From positions 152,688,941 to 152,752,940 of the forward strand of contig NC_081553.1 of the NCBI RefSeq assembly GCF_963082655.1: DNA of 64,000 bases, in the 5' to 3' direction. Shown piece by piece: positions 43,735 through 53,950 of this stretch (within the stretch, counting starts at the first letter, position 1; every line of letters begins with the position of its first letter). This DNA comes from Stomoxys calcitrans (taxonomy: Eukaryota > Arthropoda > Insecta > Diptera > Muscidae). The notes below the pieces were generated by a model. It was not told the origin of the DNA. It made no database searches and was given only the letters and a program-made list of their open reading frames with translations. The position numbers and the translations under genes are program-made.

Positions 43735-44690
43735 ACACAGGTCGATCAGGAATCATCTCCACAACCATCAGCCAATTACCATCCTGCAGTTTAAGGAGGA
43801 TTACTCGAAATGGCAGACATTTGCAGACATATTCGGGAAGTAGATACGGTATTTGAGGCGAGCGTGACGGGAGCAGCGGAGAAGTTAATTAAACATCTAG
43901 AGCTGACCAAGTCCAACTATGACTTACCAACATGTCGGGCGATTGCAGGTCTGTCAAGGACTTTCATGAGCCGAAAGAGTGGGATCCACTCTTAGTCCAT
44001 ATCTTAACAAAGAGGATGGACAAGACTACTCTTGTGTTGTATAGTAAACTCAAAGAAACTTTAAATAATGGATTATTTCATGAGAAGCTTGAAATGTCAT
44101 TTTTAATAGTTATCGGTGTTCATAATATTGGGTTGCCCAAAAAGTAATTGCGGATTTTTCATATAGTCGACCTTGACAAATTTTTTCACAGCTTGTGACT
44201 CTGTAATTGCATTCTTTCTTCTGTCAGTTATCAGCTGTTACTTTTAGCTTGCTTTAGAAAAAAAGTGTAAAAAAAGTATATTTGATTAAAGTTCATTTTA
44301 AGTTTTATTAAAAATGCATTTACTTTCTTTTAAAAAATCCGCAATTACTTTTTGGGCAACCCAATAGTAAGCACACAGTGACAACTGCCTCAACAGCAAC
44401 ACGGAAATACAAGATGTGTAAGGGGATAAAGTATGGTACTTTATATTATTGCTAGCAATTTTTGGAAAAGACAGCATCGGGAACATTCAACTGGTAATTT
44501 GTGCCTGAACTGTTTTAAGTTGACCATCAGTCGAGGACATGTACAAGTAGGGCATGTCAGAAGTGTCAACAAAAGCATAATACACTATTGCATTCCACCA
44601 CAAAGGAACCAGGTAGAGAGTAGACGACGGTGGTCCAAAACCAGCAGTCGCAGACGGTGGCATCGCCAAAAGGGAACCAGTCATACGTCC
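43735..44690 (+). pseudogene. BEL/Pao gag with zinc knuckles
   Basis: FKEDYSKWQTFADIFGK (near 43791), then AAEKLIKHLELTKSNYDL, KEWDPLLVHILTKRMDKTTL and LYSKLKETLNN are typical BEL gag. The MITE cuts it at 44127. After it come LCLNCFKL and, in another frame, SRTCTSRACQKCQQKHNTLL (CCHC-type zinc knuckle) near 44533-44590. Gag coats the genome RNA in intact elements. Confidence 0.8.
44128..44364. mobile_element. Mariner-type MITE, copy 1 (237 bp) with TA target duplication
   Basis: Inverted ends of about 32 bp start TTGGGTTGCCCAAAAAGTAA at 44128 and end with the exact complement at 44364. TA flanks both sides (44126-44127, 44365-44366). There is no coding capacity. A copy of the same length and about seven differences lies at 56363-56599. 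Confidence 0.95.
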
Positions 44691-45072
44691 TATTAGCAAC
44701 CGCTCGAATTGCCATCAAAGCAAATAATGGAAGATGTTGTGAGGTTAAGACGATTCTCAAATCCGACTTACAGATTAACATTGTGTCCGAACGATTAATG
44801 CGGAGGTTGTGCATTGAGCCGATAGAAGCATCTCTCTGCATCGAATACGTTGGCGGAAGATAAAAAACAGCAAAACATCAGGTCAACGTGGACCTTGAGT
44901 CACATCAAGCAAATATCGAACGTGCCTAGAAGCTTTTGTGTTGCCATCCCATAGTTCCACCGCAACCAAGCAGAAGTATCGACGTCTCGTCATGGCCGAT
45001 TCTATTCTCTGGAATCCGAACCAGATCCTTACTTCTACAACACGGGCAAGGTCGTCGAATTGCTTGGAGAGG
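44690..45072 (+). pseudogene. BEL/Pao protease region
   Basis: YVLLATARIAIKANNGRCCE, then VKTILKSDLQINIVSERLMR is the BEL protease neighbourhood; the usual LLDSGSQ active site reads ILKSDLQ, so the catalytic Asp-Ser-Gly is lost. MADSILWNPNQI then GRVVELLGEE follows in another frame. It is cut at 45072 by the LINE A insertion. Confidence 0.7.
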
Positions 45073-45228
45073 AGTTTTAGGTTAGGTTTAAGTGGCAGTC
45101 TGCCATCAAACTCGCTTTAAAAAGCCCAATAACTTGCAAATGTTCACATCTGCTAAATCAGACAGGTTCTCAAAGAAATGAGAAACTAAAGTGGAACTCC
45201 TTCTGACTGCTAGTGCGGGACTCACACA

Positions 45229-45819
45229 CTAAAGGTGTTCTATAGTCTGACCTGGCATAACGAACACAATGACTGAGACATCTGTTCTAGCCAATGATAG
45301 CAAAGCAGTAGACCTTTTAAAGTCTAGATTAGGCAACATAGTTTTAGAATATCCACAGCCACCTCTTTGTGACCATCTTTCATTCGTTGTCCTTTTGGCC
45401 TGGTCCTGAAAACTTAGCTTACGTATCGCTACAGGCATACCCACAGATTCCGGTATCCCTGGAATGTGTAGGGTAGTACCTAGTCTCGCAAGTTCGTCCG
45501 CTTTACAGTTCCCTGAGATATATCTGTGGCCCGGCACACAGAACAGGTGAATTTTGAATTGTTCAGTCATCTTGTTGAAAGATCTACGACAGTCGAGGAC
45601 GGTTTTTGTGTTCATAAATGCCAATCGTCGTAATGACAACAGCAGTATATACCCAATGCATGACACATAGTCTAAACCCCCAACTTTTGCCAATGGCTCT
45701 CTTGGAGGTGCATAGGGTAAAAGTTGCCTTTCTAGCCTTTTCCAAAATGTTGGATTTGAAGTTAAATTTCCTGTCCAGCAAAACACCCAGGTATTTTGCG
45801 CTTTCTGCAAATGGAACAT
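45229..45819 (-). pseudogene. LINE A RT thumb/RNase H C-terminal frame
   Basis: This 196-residue frame joins a thumb region in shifted frame to RNase H (LDCRRSFNKMTEQFKIHLFC; VPGHRYISGNCKADELARLG). The GHxxIxGNxKAD string is the RNase H end motif. It then has ALLSLARTDVSVIVFVMPGQ and TIEHL, where the zinc-finger ending is truncated. Confidence 0.75.
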
Positions 45820-45849
45820 TATCTTTACCCAAGGACACAGGTTCCACTG

Positions 45850-46400
45850 TAGGCAACTTGTATCTCCTGCTGAAAAGAACTACTAGACCACTTTCGTCAT
45901 AATTGACGTCGGTTTTACGTTATTGAAAGCACTTCCAATGTCAAGAAATGCTACCATTATATATTTCTTGACACCGAGAGAATCCTCTATGTAGCCGGCT
46001 AGTTCGTGAAGGGCTATGTCAGTGAATTTGCCTTTACTATATGCATGCTTCTGTCGCTACAGGCGATCTTTGCCCTAAGATATGTTTCTATCAACCTCTC
46101 AAGAGTCTTCAGCATAGAGAATGACAGACTAATAGGACGAAAATTTTTCGCCTCAGATGTATCCTCCACGGAGCTGCAGAATTCTACCCATGATTTGGTC
46201 TGAGCCTTTGTCAGCTCGCCGTTATATTTTCTTAGCTCAGCCTTATAGTTGTCCCAATCTTATGGTGCTCTTGTGCTTTTGCTTTGTTGAAGAGTTTTCT
46301 GAGCTCTGGGTTCCACCATGGGCATGCTGACACAAGCGACTCATTCAGGGCCTTCGTTATCCGCTTGAACACTATGTCTATATGTTTTACTTCGACCTGA
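45850..46400 (-). pseudogene. LINE A RT N-terminal pieces within the BEL insertion
   Basis: Going right on the minus strand: NVKPTS-type motif A surroundings (AFNNVKPTS, near 45905), VFLDIGS, AYSKGKF, then RTIEE- and SLSFSMLKTLERLIETYLR-type RT entry, and near 46310 ESLVSACPWWNPELRKLFNK, the endonuclease-RT linker. Frame changes are many. Confidence 0.6.
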
Positions 46401-46424
46401 TTTTATCACAAGAAATTAAAATAT

Positions 46425-47042
46425 CCAAGGAGCTCCCTGTATTGAAAAATTCAAAAATAGGATCGATTAGCATTGGAAGAGTTTAGGCGGATTCAGGAAC
46501 CATAATATGTGCAGTTTTTGAAGAAAGTGAGCGAGCCAAGGAGGACTTGTTAAGGAGTTTTGGGAGCAAGATGATGATGGTGAGGACCAGAAGTTGACGC
46601 TAGCAGATGAAAAGTGTGAGAATCAGTTCAACCAATACACAACGTTCAACGAAGACGGCCAATTTGTAGTACGATTGGCGTTTTCCGATGATTCAGAGAA
46701 AATAGCCGAGTCGCTTAATATTGTTGTGTCCAGGTTGCTGGTCTTCGAGAGCAATATGCTAAATTCATGTAAGAGTGAAGAGAGATGCACGGCAGCCATT
46801 ACTACATTCCGCACCATTGTGTGCTACGACCAGATAGCAGCACAAAAAAACTCAGGGACATGTTTGATGCATCCTGTAAATCGTCATCAAGATGGTCGTT
46901 AAAGGATGTGCTACATTTAGGTCCAAAGGTTCCAGGATATTTGTTTGGAATTTTTTTGGGGCTCAGATTACCACGATGTGTGCTCACGACAGACATTGAG
47001 AAGATTTACAGACAAGTACTGGTCGACAAGAGTGGCCGCAAG
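46425..47042 (+). pseudogene. BEL/Pao RT N-terminal part
   Basis: LEEFRRIQEP (46465), SERAKEDLLRSFWEQDDDGE, FNEDGQFVVRLAFSD, then in another frame HYYIPHHCVLRPDSSTKKLR, DMFDASCKSSSRWSLKDVL and LTTDIEKIYRQVLVDKSG. These are landmark BEL/Pao RT strings (YxPHHxVxRP, VFDASCKS, ADIEKMYRQV). It is cut at TA 47043 by the mariner derivative. Confidence 0.9.
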
Positions 47043-47044
47043 TA

Positions 47045-47651
47045 AAGGGTGATTTTTTTGAGGTTAGGATTTTCATGCATTAGTATTTGACAGATCACGT
47101 GGGATTTCAGACATGGTGTCAAAGAGAAAGATGCTCAGTATGCTTTGACATTTCATCATGAATAGACTTACTAACGAGCAACGCTTGCAAATCATTGAAT
47201 TTTATTACCAAAATCAGTGTTCGGTTCGAAATGTGTTCAAATTTTGACAAATTTTGTTCAGCGATGAGGCTCATTTCTGGTTGAATGGCTACGTAAATAA
47301 GCAAAATTGCCGCATTTGGAGTGAAGAGCAACCAGAAGCCGTTCAAGAACTGCCCATGCATCCCGAAAAATGCACTGTTTGGTGTGGTTTGTACGCTGGT
47401 GGAATCATTGGACCGTATTTTTTCAAAGATGCTGTTGAACGCAACGTTACGGTGAATGAACACATTTCGAACCGAACACTGATTTTGGTAATAAAATTCA
47501 ATGATTTGCAAGCGTTGCTCGTTAGTAAGTCTATTCACGATGAAATGTCAAAGCATACTGAGCATCTTTCTCTTTGACACCATGTCTGAAATCCCACGTG
47601 ATCTGTCAAATACTAATGCATGAAAATCCTAACCTCAAAAAAATCACCCTT
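47045..47651 (+). mobile_element. Mariner-type derivative with 195-bp inverted arms
   Basis: Flanked by TA (47043-47044, 47652-47653). The left arm 47045-47239 and right arm 47457-47651 are exact inverses apart from one base (ATG at 47158 against GTG). The outer ~113 bp is the natural end; the inner ~82 bp is transposase coding sequence (MNRLTNEQRLQIIEFYYQNQ). The 217-bp centre encodes FSDEAHFWLNGYVNKQNCRI and HPEKCTVWCGL. Most of the transposase is gone. Confidence 0.95.
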
Positions 47652-47653
47652 TA

Positions 47654-47990
47654 TCAATTGATCGTATGGAGAAGTTCTCCGCTACCAGATGTGTCAAAAA
47701 GCTGGCAGACACAAACATACACAAATATATTCATTGGGTGCACCAGCACTAGTTTTGCAACAGCAATAGAATTGCAGAAGTAGCTGAATAGTTTGTTTTT
47801 GCAAGCAGGTTTTAATTTGCGGAAATGGTTTGCACTTGAAGCTTCTGCAAGGAGTTCTTCCAGAAGATAGAAAAGTAGAGCTCAACTTTAACGATTCATT
47901 AAGGTTAGGGGATTGACATGAAGCAGATCGATTTTGTTTATGAGTGATGTAAATGAGTGTACAGTTATTACCAACCGGAAGTTCACATCC
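47654..47990 (+). pseudogene. BEL/Pao RT remainder
   Basis: QLIVWRSSPL (cf. QRILWRxSP) directly after the mariner, then in another frame ATRCVKKLAD. The YELNTVTYG-type motif with the catalytic dimer is missing between them. FNLRKWFALEASARSS follows near 47814. The RT would be dead. Confidence 0.75.
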
Positions 47991-48530
47991 GACTTGGCAC
48001 AATTGTTCGACAAGTTAGGAATAGCATGTCCTGTAGACGCGGCGGCAAAAATTTTTATTCAACAAATATGGAAACAGAATGTCGCGTGGGATGACGAGCT
48101 ATCATTGGAGATCAGTTCATATTGGCTATCGTTCAGTGAGAGTCTGAAACTTTCGAACAACTTCAAGATACCCAGACATATATCGAGGGAGAAAAACCGA
48201 CCACGGTTGAAATCCAAACATTCGTAGATGCTTCAGAGCTACTGTGCAAGACGGAAGGACAATAGTTAGGCTCCTATGTTCAAAATCAACAATCGCACCG
48301 ATCAAGGAGATCACGTTGCCAAGGCAAGAACTGTGTGTAGCCGAATTAGGAGCAAAACTGACGGCAAAGATCAGGACAGAATTAGACTACGAAGAAGCAA
48401 TGATTGTTTACTGGTTAGATTCGGAGTTTACACTATACTGGATAAACTCAGAACCATCAACACTGAAAATGTTCGTTGCCAACAAGTTGAAACAAATCCT
48501 AGACAACAAATCAAACCGATCTTGAGTTTA
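47990..48530 (+). pseudogene. BEL/Pao RNase H region
   Basis: LAQLFDKLGIACPVDAAAKI, FIQQIWKQNVAWDDELSLEI (near 48000-48110), FVDASEL (near 48222), TIVRLLCSKSTIAPIKEITL, PRQELCVAELGAKLTAKIRT and VYWLDSEFTLYWINSEPSTL are strong BEL/Pao matches (SDASxxAYG, PRLELxAA, WTDSxxVLxWI). One frameshift is seen at about 48240. Confidence 0.85.
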
Positions 48531-48589
48531 AAGTGAAGTCAATAGTATCAGCGGTAGCCTCGGTGAGCGGATTGCAAGATTGATCTATG

Positions 48590-49870
48590 GAATTGACCAC
48601 AAGAATACATTTAGCAGATTACAGCGAACCATTGGCTATGTCTTGCGATTTACCGACACAAGAATGGAAGTTCAACAGTAGTGTTGACCCCGGTAGAGTT
48701 GGATCGCTCCATGCTGTTGATAATAAGGACTGTTCAGGTGTCAGAATTTGCAAAGGAAGTCCAGCAATTACGAAAAAACGGAGCATTGGATAAATTAGTT
48801 CAATTCATAGTCTTACCCCGTTTTTGGATGAAAGAGGAATATTAAGAGTCGGTGACAGGTGTTACCGTTACCATACAACGGTCCTATTGTGAAACTGATA
48901 CTGGGTATGATTCATTGGGAAAACAAACATTGTGGTTCCCAATTTCTATTGGCAATATCAAGGCATAGATTCTGGATCATCATAGGAAAGACGATGGCGC
49001 GAAATATAGTACAAAACTATGAAAGGTGTACACGTACAAAACCTAAGTTGTCAATGAAATCATGGGAAATCTCTCATTTAACAGAATCACGCCAGCAAGG
49101 TCGTTCCTAGTATCCGGAGTCGACTATTGTGGCCCAGTGTGGGTTCATAATAAAATTCGGGGCAAAAGACCACACAAGGTTTATATCGCCACATTCTGCT
49201 GCTTCGCGACAAAGGCTGTGTATCTCGAAGTAGTAACAGACCTCACAACAGAGGCGTTTATTGGTGCATTGAAGAGATTCATAGCTCGTAGAGGAAAATG
49301 TCAAACCCTATATTCAGACAATGCAACAAACTTTCGGAGCCTAGAACCAACTTAATGAGCTGAATTATGCCGTATTTGGAGAGCAAGGCAAGAAGGTGAT
49401 AGCAGAAACATGTTTAAGGGAAGGTATCGATATCCAATTCATTCACCCAAGAGCTCCGCACTTCGGTAGTCTTTGGGAGGCTGCAGTAAAGTCAGCTAAA
49501 CGCCTGTTACTGGGTACTACAGACAGAGCATCGTTATTACATGAAGAATTGGAGATGGTCGTCATCGAAATAGAGGCAATTCTAAACTTCAGACCACTTA
49601 CTATCATACCCAACGATACGAACGAAGCATTAACGCCTGGTAATTTTATTGTCGGTGAACCTCTGACCCCACAAGTGTATCCAACAGCTAAGCTATCTTC
49701 TTCATCATATCATACCCAACGATACGAATGATCTGTCAGATTAACGCCTGGTCATTTTATTGTCGGTGAACCTCTGACCCCACAAGTTTATCCAACTGCT
49801 AAGCAATCTTCTTCATCTTTGCCGGGTAGGTGGAAGGTAGATTTGTCATGCATTTTGAAAACGGTCTACG
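48590..49870 (+). pseudogene. BEL/Pao integrase
   Basis: Zinc-binding N-terminal pieces (EVQQLRKNGALDKL, then IHWENKHCGSQFLLAISRHR, FWIIIGKTMARNIVQNYERC) precede MGNLSFNRITPARSFLVSGV with DYCGPVWVHNK (first Asp), KAVYLEVVTDLTTEAFIGAL, TLYSDNATNFRS (second Asp, SDNxTNF) and IQFIHPRAPHFGSLWEAAVK (APHFGGxWE with the third acidic residue). Then LHEELEMVVIEIEAILNFRP and LTPGNFIVGEPL. The frame breaks before 49390. Confidence 0.9.
49603..49814 (+). repeat. 106-bp direct duplication in the integrase C-terminus
   Basis: ATCATACCCAACGATACGAA at 49603 recurs at 49709, followed by the same GTCGGTGAACCTCTGACCCC. A 106-bp period is not a multiple of three, so it shifts the frame. Confidence 0.85.
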
Positions 49871-50213
49871 GAATATCTATGCGCTCTGCACTCCGAATGT
49901 TGAGCCTGGTAATTGGTCATCATTAAAGAAGACAACAAGCCTGTAATACAATAGGCGCTAGGCAGAATAATCCGAACCTACAAGGGTACTGATGGAGTCG
50001 TTCAGGTAGTAGACGTTAAAACCCAGAAGGGTGAAGTTAAGCGAGCTATCAACAGGTTAGCTCCTTCAATCGAAACTGCACGAGGAAGAGGAATCGCCAC
50101 CGCCACCTATAGAGAAGGAAGGTGAGGTTGAAAGATCAACATCATGGAAGCGAGTTAAGGAGAGTAGTGGTGAAGGATCAACACCATCGAAGCGAGTCAG
50201 GCCATCAACGAGC

Positions 50214-51180
50214 ATGCTGTTATCAACAATGCTCATGGTACTACTAATTCTGCTGTTATGCTTGTGCCACCCCTTTAATATATGCAGGTTTGAAAACAAG
50301 CTCGGAATTTACATCGAAGGTATTAGAGTCACGAAGGTCGTCCCAGTCGAATGGAAGTTAAGCACCTATTATGACTTTCACCTTTCAAAAAAGTGGGTGA
50401 TCTCGCAAGCTCGTTATTTGGTGTCTTGACTCTGAATATGCTGACAAATGGCTACAACCATAGAAAGAGCAAACAACGCGTACTGGAGCTACTAAAAAAC
50501 CAGACATCCATCATAGGTTATACAGTCAGCATAATCAGAAAGGATGAAAGTATGAGTGAAATAGGTTGTTAGAACACGCTGATATGTAATATTAAGGAAA
50601 TAAGGTGAAGAAGGAGGAAGACACTGCAAAAACATATCATAATGTTATCGTCAATGCTACAGCGTATAAAAGACAGCATCGTTGGCGTCTTAACATATGC
50701 TCATAAGCCCATTGTTACTGACTCCCCAGTAGCTATCGACCGAGCTACAAATGATCGAAGCACACACTCAGCCATCTCGTGCTCTATCAATTTCTTAAAA
50801 GAACTTAGCGGACTACTTCAAATTGATGAATAGTAAGGGGAGTGTTAAATATTCCAGATTTGTCTTCCATTAGCGGAGCTTCAGCAATAGGATTTATTTA
50901 ACATGATTTCCATACCCATGTTGCGATCCCGTCATTTAATTTCAATATCACTAAAGTCAGTGATATTGGGTTGTTGGCAGCCAACCCGATGAGCGATGAA
51001 TTCATATCACTGGCGGTGGAAGAAATGCACAGGTGCATACATACAACAAATGACGTCTTCATCTGCCATAAACAAGCAAAGATAATCGCCATTAATAAAG
51101 CGGAACTATTATTTGTTTGTGATTCATAAATGAGGTACGAGGAAATGGAATTCTTGAGATGGGTTCAAACTGAACCATGA
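50214..51180 (+). pseudogene. Env-like remnant at the BEL/Pao 3' end
   Basis: The 71-residue frame at 50214 opens with a strongly hydrophobic segment (signal- or membrane-like), then a Gly-Ile-Tyr and Val-Glu-Trp-Lys-Leu block similar in style to env-like ORFs of BEL elements. Further frames (50642-50833; about 50900-51130 with a Cys-containing FICHKQ block) continue it but with stops. In family members such proteins may mediate membrane functions; this is a degenerate copy, and the call rests on position and general character. Confidence 0.45.
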
Positions 51181-51239
51181 AGGGCAACACCTTCATAATA
51201 CACGGCTATTAAGAAACCAAAAAGATGATACATACGTCA

Positions 51240-51544
51240 TATATACGTCTTTATCCACTGGGCACAATTATTTTAACCACCAAGATTCCTAAATTCAACA
51301 TTGAACAACACCTATGAAACACATTCTGCAGTGTTTATCAATTTGCACCAGCAGTTGGAGGACAGTAACCCCAATTAAGAAATACCACAATTGATTCAGC
51401 TTGAGTTATTGACTGAAGTAAAGTTGCATACTAAGCATAATTACTTATAATTATAATTAGAAATCAAATATATTTTCGAATTTATTTAAATATAGGTTTT
51501 CCCTACGAGCGACTTTGGTCTGCTCTTATATCTAAAGCAATGGC
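51240..51544. other. Unassigned sequence between BEL/Pao and LINE A
   Basis: AT-rich, short frames only. It could be a BEL LTR remnant, but no duplicate is present in the window to test this. Confidence 0.4.
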
Positions 51545-51579
51545 AGACTAGGCTAACACAACAGTGGTGGAAGTTCTGA

Positions 51580-52260
51580 ATCCTGACTATGGTCCGGTTT
51601 CTACAGATAAATCTCTACCATTGTAAGGCCGCTTGTGGCACTAAAGGTCCTTTTGATGGCTGAGGGTTTTGACGTGGTTCTTATCCAGGAACCATGGGTG
51701 TGTGGAGGAATGGTTCGTGGACTAAGAATTCCGGGTTTTAAACTTACGGGTACGGGAAATGGGAGACACAGAAGCTGTATTCTTGCAAAGGGTAGTCTAA
51801 ATGTTTTTCTTCTTCCGTCGCTAAGCTCTGAAAATTTGTAGTAGCTAGCCTTGAAATAAACTTATTACTTATCATATAAATGTCTCATTACTGGCTGGCT
51901 TCCCTATATATGGCACAGGATTCAGAGTTGCCGCCTTCAAACCTTAAGTCGCTGGTTGAAGCAACTTCTGTAGGGAAGACAATCCTCATTGTAGGAAGTG
52001 ATGCTAATGCACATCACCAGATATGGGGAAGTTCGGATGTCAACGAAAGGGGTGAACTGCTTATCGAATATATTATAAGTTGCAATCTGGCGATTTGTAA
52101 TAAAGGGGATAAACCGACCTTTATTACCAAGGACAGGTAGGAGGTACTAGATATTACCTTTGCATGGGAAGGTACAAGCGCAAGAATATGCGACTGGGAA
52201 GTGTTGGATGACCACAGCTTCTCTGACCATGGTTATATTAGTTTCAGCCTTGTCGACAAT
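51580..52260 (+). pseudogene. LINE A endonuclease (best copy)
   Basis: QINLYHCKA (near 51605) in one frame, then ALKVLLMAEGFDVVLIQEPW (QEPW catalytic Glu intact) and VCGGMVRGLRIPGFKL. After a stop come SHYWLASLYMAQDSELPPSN, LIVGSDANAHHQIWGSSDVN (catalytic region intact) and GDKPTFITKD. A stop precedes EVLDITFAWEG and, in another frame, SFSDHGYISFS (SDH motif). It is split by two stops and a frameshift; related active enzymes nick target DNA. Confidence 0.85.
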
Positions 52261-52429
52261 ACGTCAGAAGTGGTCCCTTGGCCAAACAGAAAAAAGGCGG
52301 ATTGGGATAAATTTGGGCACAAATTATGCACGTCTATCCCTTCTAGACCAGAAAAGGAAGGGCCACTGCGCAGGGTATAGACATAGGGGTCAATCGAAGT
52401 CCTTGAATGAGTCGCTTGTGTCAACAAGC

Positions 52430-52920
52430 TCTAGTGCCAAGCTAAGGGGCAAACTGCGACCGCTATGGTGGACCCCAGAGCTTGTTGGTCTAAGGAAGGA
52501 CTGCCAGAAACTCTTCAACAGAGCAAAAGCCACACAAGCACCACACGTTTGAGACATCTATAAGGCTGAGCTGAGAAGATGTAAGGGCGAGCTTAGAAGG
52601 CTCAGAACAAATCCTGGGTAGAATTCTGCAGATCCATGGAGGATACATCCGAGGCCTCTAAGCTAAGAAAAATTTTGTCCTCGAGACCTAATACGATGTG
52701 GTATATTCAGAAGTCCGAGAATGTATGGACAATGTCTGGTGAGGAAACACTATAACTACTCGTTGATACATATATCCCGGGAAATTCTCCAACGGACAAA
52801 TTGGCGCCAGAAGAGATTGTAACTGGTATTCATTCGCCGGAGTTTATTAGGGAAATTGTGTCTGAACCGAAAATCCTTTGGGCGATAAGAAGTTTCGACT
52901 CCTTTAAGTCGCCATGCCCT
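52430..52920 (+). pseudogene. LINE A endonuclease-RT linker
   Basis: SLNESLVSTSSSAKLRGKLR, PLWWTPELVGLRKDCQKLFN (near 52430-52530), then EEIVTGIHSPEFIREIVSEP, KILWAIRSFDSFKSPCPDDL. FKSPGPDGI is usual in LINEs just before RT. Confidence 0.75.
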
Positions 52921-52921
52921 G

Positions 52922-53950
52922 ATGATTTATCACCAGTTGAATTACAAGCTGTGTCTGATAGACTGGTGGCGCAGGGAGATATGCTCTGCTTGTATCAGAA
53001 TATCATATATACGTGTGGGATGGAGGGACACGAATGTCATTTTCATTGCGAAAGCAGGAAAACCCTACCACACGAAGGCGAAAGATTTTCGTCCTATTAG
53101 TCTGTCATCCTTTATGGTGAAGACTCTTGAAAGGTTGATAGGAACATATCTTAGGACAAAGATCCCTGGAGATCGCGTGTCGCGGCAGCAGCATGCATAT
53201 AGTAAAGGCAAATCCACTAAAACAGCCCTTAACAACCTAGTCGGCTACATACAGGGTTCTCTCACTGTCAAGGAATATACAAGGGTAGTATTTCTTGACA
53301 TTGGAGGTGCTTTCAATAATGTAAAACCGACGTCAATCATGAAGGAGTTGAAGTTTATAGGCATCAACTCTACCGTAAGAAAGTTTATTAATAACATTAC
53401 GGCAGGCTTGGGATCTTTGGATCTAAAAAGACGGGCCAGCAGAGGAACTCCTCAAGGAGATATACTGTCTCCACTACTTTGGAATACAGCCATTAACATT
53501 ATATTATTGTCTCTGGATGAAAAAGGTGTAAAAGTGTATGCTGATGTCGTGGCAATTGCGGTTAGGGGAAAGTTTCCCAGCACCCTAAGAGATATACTTC
53601 AGGAAGCTCTACGTGCAACAGCAAAGTGGGCTACCGAAAGTGGTCTGGGTATAAATTCGTGCAAGACAGAAGTAGTTCTTTTCAGCAGGAGATACAAGTT
53701 GCCTACAGTGGAACCTGTCTCCTTGGGTGGAGAGCAAGTCTCATTTACGGAAAGCGCAAAATACCTGAGTGTTTTGCTGGACAGAAAATTGAACTTCAAA
53801 TCCAACATTTTGAAAAGGGCAAGAAAGGCCACTCTTGCCCTAAACACCTGCGAGAGAGCCATTGGCAAAAGTTGGGAGTTTAGACCGCGTGTCTTGCATT
53901 GGGCACATACTGTAGTTGTCAGACCTATTATGCTATATGTTGTGGTCTAG
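52922..53950 (+). pseudogene. LINE A reverse transcriptase (longest frame, 342 residues)
   Basis: From about residue 40: NVIFIAKAGKPYHTKAKDFR, PISLSSFMVKTLERLIGTYL, QQHAYSKGKSTKTALNNLVG, motif A FLDIGGAFNNVKPTS, KRRASRGTPQGDILSPLLWN (motif B) and KVYADVVAIAVRG at motif C, where YADD has become YADV. Thumb: ATKWATESGLGINSCKTEVV, LDRKLNFKSNILKRARKATL. The first ~28 residues are out of the natural frame, so the ATG at 52922 is not the true start. Loss of the second catalytic Asp should kill polymerase activity. Confidence 0.85.

Larger units (their letters stand above)
45073..46405 (-). mobile_element. LINE A fragment inserted in BEL/Pao
   Basis: The 3' end at 45073 is TTAGGTTAGGTTTAAGTGG (CCTAA units on the element strand), the same 3' end as the LINE A copies at 55069 and 63577. 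It is 5'-truncated and internally deleted. Right of it, BEL coding resumes (ELPVLKNSKIGSI near 46427). Confidence 0.85.
43735..51240 (+). mobile_element. BEL/Pao-type LTR retrotransposon, internal region, heavily nested
   Basis: Plus-strand order gag with zinc knuckle, protease, RT, RNase H, integrase, env-like, with BEL/Pao-style sequence throughout. It is interrupted by a mariner-type MITE (44128-44364), a minus-strand LINE A piece (about 45073-46405) and a mariner derivative (47045-47651). I could not identify either LTR. Frames are broken many times. Confidence 0.85.

Noticed and set aside
47119..47538. 139-residue minus frame as a complete transposase
   Set aside because: It reads through both inverted arms and the reversed centre; the real coding strand is plus and most of the protein is deleted.
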